Assembly (NCBI GenBank): GCA_963727765.1
Contig: CAVSGZ010000010.1
Location: 1 to 64,000 of the forward strand
Length of the DNA: 64,000 bases
From: FEN-299 sp963727765
GTDB taxonomy: Bacteria; Acidobacteriota; Vicinamibacteria; Vicinamibacterales; Fen-181
Direction of reading: 5' to 3'
Below the pieces are notes generated by a model. That model worked only from the letters and a program-made list of their open reading frames with translations, was not told the DNA's origin and searched no databases. Both the position numbers and the translations under genes were made by a program. Positions 57,582 through 64,000 of this stretch are shown here, piece by piece (position 1 is the stretch's first letter; every line of letters begins with the position of its first letter).

Positions 57582-58056
57582 GCAGCACGATCCAGTTCCG
57601 TGAGCGGCTGTTAGCGGCTGAGCTTGACGAGGTGATGGCGCAGGCGTAGGGTGGTCGTACTCGAACTCGCAGTGCCGAGAGCGAGCCGGGGCTGGACCCG
57701 CCGGGTCCTGTTCCCGCAAGCCACCCAGGCGTCGCGGCTGCGGCACGCGCGCCGGTCGCGTCGGCGGCAGGTTCGAGGGGAGGGTACTGTTCGATCCATC
57801 TCAGCTGAAAGGAGGGACAACACGGGTTGGCGGGTCGCGTGACTCGCCCGAAGAGTCCAGCTTTCAGAGGAGGATTCAGTGCAGACTGACAACCAACCCC
57901 CGGGTGTTCACTAGGCCCGTCGAGGGAAGTGACTCGTAATGCACCCTCGACGGGCCTTTCGTGTGTACGACGCCCGCCCGAGAGGGGAGACGACAGAACG
58001 ACGTCGGTGTATCCTTGCGTTGTTCTGCGACACGCTGGAGCGCCAGGGATCGAGCC
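57582..58056 (+). other. gap with structured leader and mini-frames before gntR
   Basis: No clear gene. A 63-codon Arg-rich frame at 57651 is unconvincing. At 57805-57867 CTGAAAG pairs with CTTTCAG around an inner stem (GGCGGGTC/GACTCGCC at 57831-57850). An 11-codon frame follows (GTG 57879, QTDNQPPGVH, TAG 57912) with AGAGGAGGA five bases before it, and its stop touches the terminator at 57914. A 21-codon frame from TTG 57828 overlaps it. The arrangement resembles a leader-peptide region, but no regulatory codon run is seen. Confidence 0.45.
57914..57959 (+). terminator. rho-independent terminator between hydA and gntR
   Basis: A perfect 13-bp stem (GGCCCGTCGAGGG / CCCTCGACGGGCC), a 17-base loop and a following TTT. 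It can end hydCBA transcripts or act as the attenuator of a leader ahead of gntR. Confidence 0.75.
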
Positions 58057-58743
58057 ATGACGTCGACCGACACCTCATCGAAGAGGCCTTCTCAGGTCGA
58101 GCACGCCTATCAGGAGATCAAGGCGCGCATCGTCTACGGTCTCTACAAACCCGGTACTGATTTGTCGGAAGCCACGCTGGCTCGCGTCCTGAAGATGAGT
58201 CGGACGCCTGTCCGGGAGGCGCTCTCGAGGCTCTCAGAAGAGCGCCATGTGATCCGCAGCCCGGGCCGGGGATTCGTCGTCGCACCAGTCACGATCTCCC
58301 TGGTCCGCGACACGTACCAGCTGAGGCGGCTGCTGGAGGCGGAAGGCGCCGGCTTGGCCGCCGAACTCGCCACGCCGGACGACGTGGAGAACCTCTCGGA
58401 CCTGGCTGACTACCACTACCTCGTCGGCGATGAGGCGAGCTATCGTGAGGCGCTCAAGCGGAATCTCGATTTCCATCTGGCCGTTGCCAGGGCCAGTCGC
58501 AACGATCTGCTCGTGGAATTCGTGCGCCGGTGTCTGGTACAAACCGATCGCGTGCTGTCGCTGGGCGCGGATTTCGGTCCGTTCGAGAGGGGATCGTCGG
58601 CAGAACATCGCAGGATCGTGTCGCTCGTCCGCGCGCATGATGCGGCGGGCGCCCGGAGGGCGATGCGGGGCCATCTCGAGCGCGCCAGCCGCCTGATGAT
58701 GGACAACCTGCTCCGTGGTGCGATCCGCGGCGCGGTCGTGTGA
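58057..58743 (+). CDS. GntR-family regulator (FadR-like, FCD domain)
   Basis: DNA-binding repressor of 228 residues. The winged helix is AYQEIKARIVYGLYKPG, then LARVLKMSRTPVREALSRL and GRGFVVAPVT. The helical ligand domain has the FCD metal/ligand pattern (YQLRRLLEAEGAGLAAELA, FHLAVARASRN, EHRRIVSLVRAHDAAGARRAMRGHL). ATG 58057 is preferred to the ATG at 57961, which lies in the terminator's downstream flank. It is followed by the aromatic amino-acid lyase gene; the GTATAC sites between them suggest it controls that gene in response to an amino acid or acid product. Confidence 0.92.
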   Translation: MTSTDTSSKRPSQVEHAYQEIKARIVYGLYKPGTDLSEATLARVLKMSRTPVREALSRLSEERHVIRSPGRGFVVAPVTISLVRDTYQLRRLLEAEGAGLAAELATPDDVENLSDLADYHYLVGDEASYREALKRNLDFHLAVARASRNDLLVEFVRRCLVQTDRVLSLGADFGPFERGSSAEHRRIVSLVRAHDAAGARRAMRGHLERASRLMMDNLLRGAIRGAVV

Positions 58744-58770
58744 GGGGCAGCGCTCATCGGCCACAAAGCC

Positions 58771-58847
58771 GTATACGGCCTGTATACAGGTTTCTCGACG
58801 TCGGCGTCCGAGAGGGCCGGCGTTGCCGCCCCGGCACTCGGTATAAT
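58771..58847 (+). promoter_or_regulatory. GTATAC operator pair and -10 box before the lyase gene
   Basis: GTATAC (58771-58776) and TGTATACA (58781-58788) lie ten bases apart, upstream of TATAAT (58842-58847). FadR-type GntR proteins such as VanR bind TGTATACA-like palindromes. No good -35 box is visible at 17 bases. The likely binder is the GntR protein encoded just upstream. Confidence 0.6.
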
Positions 58848-58904
58848 TCCCCTCAGTGTTGATTCCGTGTGCCACAGCAGCCTGACTGACTCCAAGGACT
58901 CATT

Positions 58905-60428
58905 ATGACCATCGTGCTCGACGGCTCCAATCTCAGCATCGAAACGCTCGTCCAGGTCGCCCGCTTCGGTGCCCGCGTGGAACTTGCTCCCGCGGCCCTC
59001 GAGCGCATCAAGATCTGCCGCGCCATGCTCGAGCGCAAGCTGGCGGCCCGCGAGATCATGTACGGCACCAACACGGGGATCGGCGAGTTCTCCGAGAAGA
59101 TCCTCGACGACAACCAAGTGAAGGACTTCCAGCGCTACCTGGTCTACAACCACGCGGCGGGCATCGGCGACCCGCTGCCGATCGAGGCCGTCCGCGCCGC
59201 GCTGACCGGCCGAATCAACGTTCACGCGCACGGCAATTCCGCCTGCCGGCCGGAGATCACGCTCACGATGGTCGAGATGCTCAACCGCGGCGTGACGCCG
59301 GTGGTGTGCCAGAAGGGATCGGTGGGCGCGTGCGGGGATCTCGCGCCGATGGCGCAGGCGGCGCTGTTGCTGATGGGCGAGGGCGAGGCGTTCTACCAGG
59401 GCGAGCGGCTGTCCGGCAAGGTGGCGATGGAGCGCGCCGGCATCCCGGTGCCCGGCCTGCACGCGCGCGACGGCCTGGCCGCGATCAACGGCTCGAACGT
59501 GCTGACGGCCATGTCCGCGCTGCACCTCTACGACATGGGCCGCTGGTTGAAGCAGGCCGACATCGCCGCCGCCATGTCGATCGAGGCGCTGCTCGGCAAC
59601 ATGAAACCGTACAACGCCAAGCTGCACGAATTGCGCGGGTTCCGAGGCGCGATCACCTCGGCGGCCAACATCATGAAGGTGATCGGCGGCTCGGACCTGA
59701 CCACCGGCAAGATGAAGACGAAGGTCCAGGACGCGTACTCGATGCGGTCGACGCCGCAGGTGATCGGGGCGGCGCGCGACGCGCTGGCGTATGCCAGGTC
59801 CCAGGTCGAGATCGAGCTGAACGGCGTCGGCGACAACCCGATCTGGGTGCCCGAGATGGATCTGACGCTGACTGGCGCCAACTTCCAGGGCTCGCCGGTG
59901 TCGCTGCCAATGGACATGGCCGGCACAGCGATCACGATGGTCTCGGTGATGTCCGAGCGCCGGATGAACCGGATGACCAACCCGGCGCTCTCGGCAGGGC
60001 TGCCCGACTTCCTCGCCCACGAGCCGGGGTTCTACTCGGGCCTGATGCTCAGCCAGTACACGGCCGACTCGCTTATCGTCGAGCAGCGGATCCTGTCTGC
60101 GCCGGCGTCGATCCAGTCGATCCCCGCCGCGGCCGATCAGGAGGACTTCGTGTCGATGGGCATGAACACGGTCATCAAGAACGGGCAGATCCTCCAGAAC
60201 GCCTACGGCGTGCTGGGGATCGAGTTCATGGCGGCCGCCCAGGCACTCGACTTCCGCACCTTCGCGCCGGGCAAGGGGACGCAGGCGGCGCGCGAGGTCA
60301 TCAGACGTCACGTCGCGCACCTCGAGGTCGATCGTCCGCTCTTCGACGACCACAACGCGATGCAGGCGCTCGTCAAGTCGTGCGAGATCCTGGAGGCGGT
60401 GGAGCGGACCGTCGGAGAATTGGGATAG
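58905..60428 (+). CDS. HAL/PAL-family aromatic amino-acid lyase with Ala-Cys-Gly cofactor site
   Basis: Removes ammonia from an aromatic amino acid by a protein-derived MIO electrophile. The 507 residues match the family. The cofactor tripeptide is Ala142-Cys143-Gly144 (GSVGACGDLAP) where almost all members have Ala-Ser-Gly. Residues at histidine-lyase positions are kept: Tyr53 (MYGTNTGIG), His83 (YNHAAGIG), Asn195 (INGSN), a Tyr-x-x-Arg pair in DAYSMRS, and Glu413 (DQEDFVSMG). His83 and Glu413 favour histidine-like substrates, but NFH is NFQ here and no hut genes are near. It ends at a terminator-like hairpin. Confidence 0.9.
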   Translation: MTIVLDGSNLSIETLVQVARFGARVELAPAALERIKICRAMLERKLAAREIMYGTNTGIGEFSEKILDDNQVKDFQRYLVYNHAAGIGDPLPIEAVRAALTGRINVHAHGNSACRPEITLTMVEMLNRGVTPVVCQKGSVGACGDLAPMAQAALLLMGEGEAFYQGERLSGKVAMERAGIPVPGLHARDGLAAINGSNVLTAMSALHLYDMGRWLKQADIAAAMSIEALLGNMKPYNAKLHELRGFRGAITSAANIMKVIGGSDLTTGKMKTKVQDAYSMRSTPQVIGAARDALAYARSQVEIELNGVGDNPIWVPEMDLTLTGANFQGSPVSLPMDMAGTAITMVSVMSERRMNRMTNPALSAGLPDFLAHEPGFYSGLMLSQYTADSLIVEQRILSAPASIQSIPAAADQEDFVSMGMNTVIKNGQILQNAYGVLGIEFMAAAQALDFRTFAPGKGTQAAREVIRRHVAHLEVDRPLFDDHNAMQALVKSCEILEAVERTVGELG

Positions 60429-60438
60429 GGACACTGTA

Positions 60439-60512
60439 GCGCAGGCCTGAAGGCCTGCGCTATCCGCGGAACGTACACAGTCTCTGGATAGCGCAGGGCT
60501 TCAGCCCTGCGC
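60439..60512. terminator. two strong hairpins between convergent genes (GCGCAGGGC family)
   Basis: AGCGCAGGCCT pairs with AGGCCTGCGCT (60439-60462), and GCGCAGGGCT pairs with AGCCCTGCGC (60491-60512), each over a two-base loop. They fill the 98-base gap between the lyase and lysine aminotransferase stops, as at 28350-28424. Confidence 0.65.
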
Positions 60513-60526
60513 CATACCCCTCGGGT

Positions 60527-61879
60527 CTAGCGGCCGGCGACCTTCGCCGCAGCGGCGCCGAGGATGCCCAGCGCTTCGTTGATCTCGGCGATCTCGACGT
60601 CGAGCGGCGGACGGAACCTGACGCTGCGCTTGCCGCAGCCCAGGAGCATCATCCCCATCTCGTACGCCTCGTCGGCCACCTTGTCGCGCGTCGCCGTGTC
60701 GGCGAAATCAATCGCGCACATCAGGCCCTTGCCGCGCGCGCTCGAGAAGATGTCCGGCCGCTCGGCCTGCACCGACTCGAGGCCCGCCAGCAAGTGCTTC
60801 CCGACCGTCGCCGCGTGCTCGACGAGATGGTCTTCCTCGATGATTTCAAGATAGCGTTGGGAGCGCACCATGTCCACGAGGTTGCCGCCCCAGGTCGAGT
60901 TCAGCCGGCTCGAGACCTTGAACACGTTCTCCGGCTCCTCGTCGATCCGCGGGCCGGCCAGCATGCCGCAGACCTGCATCTTCTTGCCGAAGGCCAGCAG
61001 GTCGGGCTTGACCCCGGCGTGCTCGTGCGCCCAGAACCGTCCCGTCAGGCCGACGCCCGACTGGACTTCGTCGAAGATGAGCAGCGCCTCGTTCTCGTCC
61101 GCCAGCTGGCGCAGGGCGCGCATGAACTCCGGGCGGAAGTGGTGGTCGCCGCCCTCGGCCTGCACCGGCTCGATGATGATCGCGGCGATGTCGTCACGCC
61201 GCTCGAGGAACGCGAGCTTGATCTCCTCGACCGCCTGCCGCTCGAGCGCCTCGACGCGCTCGATCTCGCGGGCGTCCACCGGGAAGCGCAGGGTCGGGTT
61301 GGTGATCCGCGGCCAGTCGAACTTCGAGAAGTAGAGGTATTTCCGCGGATCGGCCGTGTTGGTCAGCGACAGCGTATAGCCGCTGCGTCCGTGGAACGCC
61401 TCGCGGAAGTGCACGATCTGGTGCCCCTGCTCGCTCGTCATCCCCTTGCGGTAGTTCTGGCGGACCTTCCAGTCCATCGCCGCCTTGAGCGCGTTCTCGA
61501 CGCCGAGCGCGCCGCCCGAGACGAAGAACGCATGGGGCAGGTAGGAGGGCATCCCGACGCGGCCGAAGGTGTCGACGAACTCGGCGAACTCGGTCGTGTA
61601 GATGTCGGAGTTGCTCGGGTTCGCCAGCGCCGCCCGCATCAGCTTGGCGCGGAACCGCTCGTCGGCCATCTTCGGGTGGTTGAGGCCCAGCGGCGCGGTG
61701 GCGAAGAACGAGAACATGTCGAGCACGCGGCGCCCGCGACGCGAGTCCCACAGCCTCCGGCCATGGCTGCGATCGAGATCGAGCACCATGTCGTAGCCGT
61801 CGGCCAGCATGTGCCGGCCGAGCGTCTCGTGCACGCGGTCCGGCGTCAGGGCCGCGGTTCTGGTTTCTGCGGTCATCAT
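60527..61879 (-). CDS. lat: L-lysine 6-transaminase
   Basis: PLP enzyme moving the epsilon-amino group of lysine to 2-oxoglutarate, giving aminoadipate semialdehyde and glutamate. The 450-residue class III aminotransferase has the PLP-lysine in DLLAFGKKMQVCG, the Asp in LLIFDEVQSGVGLTGR, and Lat-specific blocks GRRVLDMFSFFATAPLGLNHP and STWGGNLVDMVR. The start overlaps the stop of the Lrp gene by about four bases, so it is under that regulator's transcript. Alternative ATG 61876 is one codon later. Confidence 0.94.
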   Translation of the reverse strand: MMTAETRTAALTPDRVHETLGRHMLADGYDMVLDLDRSHGRRLWDSRRGRRVLDMFSFFATAPLGLNHPKMADERFRAKLMRAALANPSNSDIYTTEFAEFVDTFGRVGMPSYLPHAFFVSGGALGVENALKAAMDWKVRQNYRKGMTSEQGHQIVHFREAFHGRSGYTLSLTNTADPRKYLYFSKFDWPRITNPTLRFPVDAREIERVEALERQAVEEIKLAFLERRDDIAAIIIEPVQAEGGDHHFRPEFMRALRQLADENEALLIFDEVQSGVGLTGRFWAHEHAGVKPDLLAFGKKMQVCGMLAGPRIDEEPENVFKVSSRLNSTWGGNLVDMVRSQRYLEIIEEDHLVEHAATVGKHLLAGLESVQAERPDIFSSARGKGLMCAIDFADTATRDKVADEAYEMGMMLLGCGKRSVRFRPPLDVEIAEINEALGILGAAAAKVAGR

Positions 61880-62352
61880 GAGTTCGCTCCTTCGACGACT
61901 GGGGTCACGTAGGTCTCTTCTTTCACAGTGGAGAGCACCATCACCGTGCGCGTCCGGCTCACGCCTTCGAGCGCGCCGATCTGGTGGAGCAGCAGCTGGC
62001 GGAGCGCTTCCATGTCGCCGACGCGCACCTTCAGCAGCAGGGAGAAATCACCGGTCACGTGGTGGCACTCGAGCACTTCGTCGAGCTTCACCACGCGGCT
62101 GAGCAGGGCCGGCTCGTGCTCGGGACGGTCCAGGAACACTTCGACGAAAGCCGTGATCCCGGCGCCCACCGCGGCGCCGTCCACGATCGCCGTCCAGCGG
62201 CGAATCACGCCCGAGGCCTCGAGCTTCTTCAGCCGCTCGTGCACCGCTGCCGTCGACAGCCCAACCCGCCGGGCTATCTCCGCCTGCGCGAGCGAGGCAT
62301 CGCGCTGGATGTGATGAAGGATCTGGCGGTCCCGCTCGTCGATTGTGGCCAT
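61876..62352 (-). CDS. Lrp/AsnC-family regulator
   Basis: Feast/famine regulator of 158 residues: HTH DASLAQAEIARRVGLSTAAVHERLKKLEASGVI and the RAM effector domain (AFVEVFLDRPE, VTGDFSLLLKVRVGDMEALRQLL). It precedes and overlaps lysine aminotransferase. Regulators of this type beside lat respond to lysine in several bacteria, so lysine is the likely effector. ATG 62352 begins MATIDERDRQIL. An AT-rich near-palindrome just upstream is a natural autoregulatory site. Confidence 0.94.
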   Translation of the reverse strand: MATIDERDRQILHHIQRDASLAQAEIARRVGLSTAAVHERLKKLEASGVIRRWTAIVDGAAVGAGITAFVEVFLDRPEHEPALLSRVVKLDEVLECHHVTGDFSLLLKVRVGDMEALRQLLLHQIGALEGVSRTRTVMVLSTVKEETYVTPVVEGANS

Positions 62353-62378
62353 GACGTTTGCTTTCGTTGTCACTGGTC

Positions 62379-62403
62379 GATAATATATTCGGAAGATAAT
62401 CGT
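62379..62403. promoter_or_regulatory. AT-rich near-palindrome before the lrp-lat operon
   Basis: CGATAAT and ATAATCG arms surround ATATTCGGAAG, about 25 bases upstream of the Lrp start. Lrp proteins bind such AT-rich pseudo-palindromes. It also lies within about 75 bases of the divergent aspartase start. Confidence 0.5.
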
Positions 62404-62470
62404 GTCAACCGAACAATCATCGGTCTTCGACATGTTCTCCCGTAACCTGACACCGCCGCCCGTGTAGAAT

Positions 62471-63908
62471 GTGAGTGTGACTACGCGGCGAGAACACGAC
62501 GCCCTCGGCCCGCGCGATCTGCCGGCCGACGCCCTTCACGGCATCCACACCCTCCGCGCCCTCGAGAACTTCGGCCTGCTCGGCCGTCCCGTCCACCCCG
62601 CCCTCGCTCGCGCACTCGGGGCCGTGAAGCTGGCGGCGGTTCGGACCAACCGGTCACTGGGCTATTTGGACCGAGACCTCGCCGACGCGCTCGATGCGGC
62701 GTGCCGCGAGTTGCTCGATGGCCGCCTCGCGCCGGCCATCGTCGTCGACGCGCTGCAGGGAGGGGCGGGCACCAGCGCCAACATGAACGTCAACGAGGTG
62801 CTGGCCAACCGTGCCCTGGACCTACTGGGGGCCCTGCGGGGCGATTACCGGAGGGTCGCGCCAACAGACCACGTCAACCTGCACCAGAGCACCAACGACG
62901 TCTTCCCGACCGCCCTGCGCCTGGCTGCCCTGTGGGGGCTCGGGAGCCTCGAGTCGGCCGTCGTTGGGCTGCAGGAGGCCTTCCAGGCCAAGGAGCGGGC
63001 CTTCTCGCACATCGTCAAGATCGGCCGGACCGAGATGCAGGACGCCGTGCTGACGACGCTCGGGCGGGAGATGTCGGCGTACGCCGAGGCGCTCAACCGC
63101 GACCGCTGGCGCCTGGCCAAGTGCGGCGAGCGGCTCCGCGTGGTCAACCTGGGCGGGACGGCAATCGGGACCGGTCTTGCCGCACCGCGCGACTACATCT
63201 TCCGCGTCGTCGATGAGCTGCGCGAGATCACGGGCCTGGGGCTGGCGCGGGCCGAGAACCTCGTCGAGGCCACGCAGAACGCCGACGTCTTCGTGGAGGT
63301 GTCGGGTCTGCTCAAGGCGCTGGCCTCGACGCTCATCAAGATCTGCGGCGACCTCCGGCTGCTGTCGTCCGGGCCCGATGCCGGCCTGGGTGAAATCAGG
63401 CTGCCCGCGCAGCAGGCGGGCTCGAGCATCATGCCCGGCAAGGTGAACCCCGTCGTCCCCGAGGCGGTGACGCAGGCGGCTCTGCTCGCCATCGGCCACG
63501 ACCAGGCGCTGACGATGGCCGTGGCGATGGGGAGCCTGGAGCTGAACCCGTTCCTGCCGCTGGTGGCGCATTGCCTGCTCGAGAGCTTCGACCTGCTGGC
63601 ACGCGCCTGCGAGGCGTTGCGGACGAGGTGCGTGGAAGGGATCGAAGCGGACGAGAGACGATGCCGCCAGCACGTCGAGAACTCGACGGCCAGCGCCACC
63701 GCGCTCGTGCCGCTGCTGGGCTACGAGAAGGTCGGCGAACTGGTTGCCGCCGCGCGGCGCGAGGGGCGTACCGATCAGGAGTGCCGCCATCGACTCGGGG
63801 CTGGTGAGCGCTGCGGAGTTCGACGAGGCCACGAGCCCGGAGGCGGTGTGTCGACTCGGATTCCCTGGCAGGCCGCACGCCGCGAGCCGCGAGCCACGAG
63901 CCGATTAG
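62471..63908 (+). pseudogene. aspA: aspartate ammonia-lyase-like protein, frame break near the 3' end
   Basis: Fumarase/aspartase superfamily enzyme that would release ammonia and fumarate from aspartate. Motifs: GIHTLRALENFGL, GGAGTSANMNVNEVLANRAL, HQSTNDVFPTALR, GRTEMQDAV, and the signature GSSIMPGKVNP. Start is GTG 62471 or 62477. Near 63773 one extra G (ACCGATCAGG) shifts the frame; the mended end reads RSAAIDSGLVSAAEFDEATSPEAV and stops at 63908, two bases before hydF. About 94% of the protein is unaffected, but unshifted translation would run on into the hydF frame. Its adjacency to hydF is a recurrent hydrogenase-cluster feature. Confidence 0.88.
63879..63899 (+). repeat. heptad repeat, GCCGCGA type, at the aspartase 3' end
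   Basis: Three units (gccgcga, gccgcga, gccacga) encode the last residues of the aspartase and end just before hydF. Confidence 0.55.
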
Positions 63909-63910
63909 CC

Positions 63911-64000
63911 ATGCAACCAACCCCCCGTTCTCTCCGTCTCCACATCGGCCTTTTCGGCCGCCGCAACGTCGGCAAGTCGTCGCTGCTGAACGCGATCACC
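63911..64000 (+). CDS. hydF: [FeFe]-hydrogenase maturation GTPase HydF, N-terminal fragment
   Basis: Only the first 30 codons are in the window. RLHIGLFGRRNVGKSSLLNAIT includes the P-loop GRRNVGKSS in the exact HydF context (short polar N-terminus, then LHIGLFGRRN). HydF is the scaffold on which the two-iron subcluster of the H-cluster is finished before transfer to HydA. The start lies two bases after the mended aspartase stop, so translation is probably coupled. Continuation beyond the window, and hydE/hydG, cannot be seen. Confidence 0.9.
   Translation, partial: MQPTPRSLRLHIGLFGRRNVGKSSLLNAIT

Noticed and set aside
57651..57842. 63-codon Arg-rich frame behind hydA
   Set aside because: Low-complexity basic composition, overlaps the structured leader and shows no conserved motif.
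57879..57914. Classical amino-acid attenuator with an 11-codon leader peptide
   Set aside because: Codons QTDNQPPGVH show no run of one amino acid and no clear alternative antiterminator stem; kept only as an open observation.
58440..60434. A 664-codon minus-strand open frame across the lyase gene
   Set aside because: Antisense shadow of the HAL-type lyase; no domain is visible and the start lies at the lyase 3' end.

Overview
The window is a high-GC chromosomal segment from an acidobacterium. The best taxonomic clue is a secreted protein with the von Willebrand A-related domain typical of Acidobacteria (29911-31968). The overall set (DUF6335-like protein, secreted Sco-like and TlpA-like proteins, a giant peptidase/propeller/barrel protein) fits the class Vicinamibacteria, which is an inference. 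One tRNA gene (Thr, CGT) is present. I see no rRNA, CRISPR array or prophage.

Layout. 1-2.1 kb holds a complete IS256-type element next to a gene stump, then a mostly non-coding stretch. 2.1-6.8 kb holds accessory genes: a HEPN-like protein, the tRNA, a VapBC toxin-antitoxin pair, a DUF697 membrane protein, a frame-broken D-cysteine desulfhydrase and a small secreted protein. 6.9-19.4 kb combines DNA repair (uvrA, mpg, a disrupted uvrC) with an M1 peptidase, HtrA protease, Hsp20, efp, tdk and a CDP-alcohol phosphatidyltransferase. 19.5-28.6 kb is a housekeeping block: trpS, scpA, scpB, an rluB-type gene, cmk, rpsA, an HU-like gene, a HIT hydrolase and a metal-binding chaperone. 28.7-43.4 kb holds an acyl-CoA dehydrogenase, the VWA protein, an ArsR-like regulator beside gdhA, a REC-PEP/pyruvate-binding protein, the peptidase/barrel protein and an SPFH-Arc module. 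43.4-48.6 kb is a minus-strand operon for 2-oxoacid oxidation (iorA-iorB-ADP-forming acyl-CoA synthetase-transglutaminase-like). 51.4-57.5 kb holds a histidine kinase, a response regulator and a trimeric NAD-linked [FeFe]-hydrogenase (hydC-hydB-hydA). 58-64 kb holds a GntR regulator, a HAL-type aromatic amino-acid lyase with a Cys in its cofactor tripeptide, lysine aminotransferase with its own Lrp regulator, an aspartase and the start of hydF.

How it may work together (inference). Glutamate dehydrogenase, lysine aminotransferase, the lyases, the 2-oxoacid:ferredoxin oxidoreductase, the ATP-forming acyl-CoA synthetase and the hydrogenase form a plausible amino-acid fermentation set. In it, ferredoxin and NADH electrons would be discharged as H2. 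The hydrogenase is preceded by a two-component system, and hydF sits directly behind the aspartase.

Two window-wide patterns stand out. First, degenerate 7-bp-period repeats lie mostly at gene ends and once inside uvrC; several fold into mirrored hairpins. Second, seven otherwise conserved genes are split by a frame break, and all seven breaks are of the +1 type. The second pattern may reflect assembly insertions and needs read-level checking before these genes are called dead.
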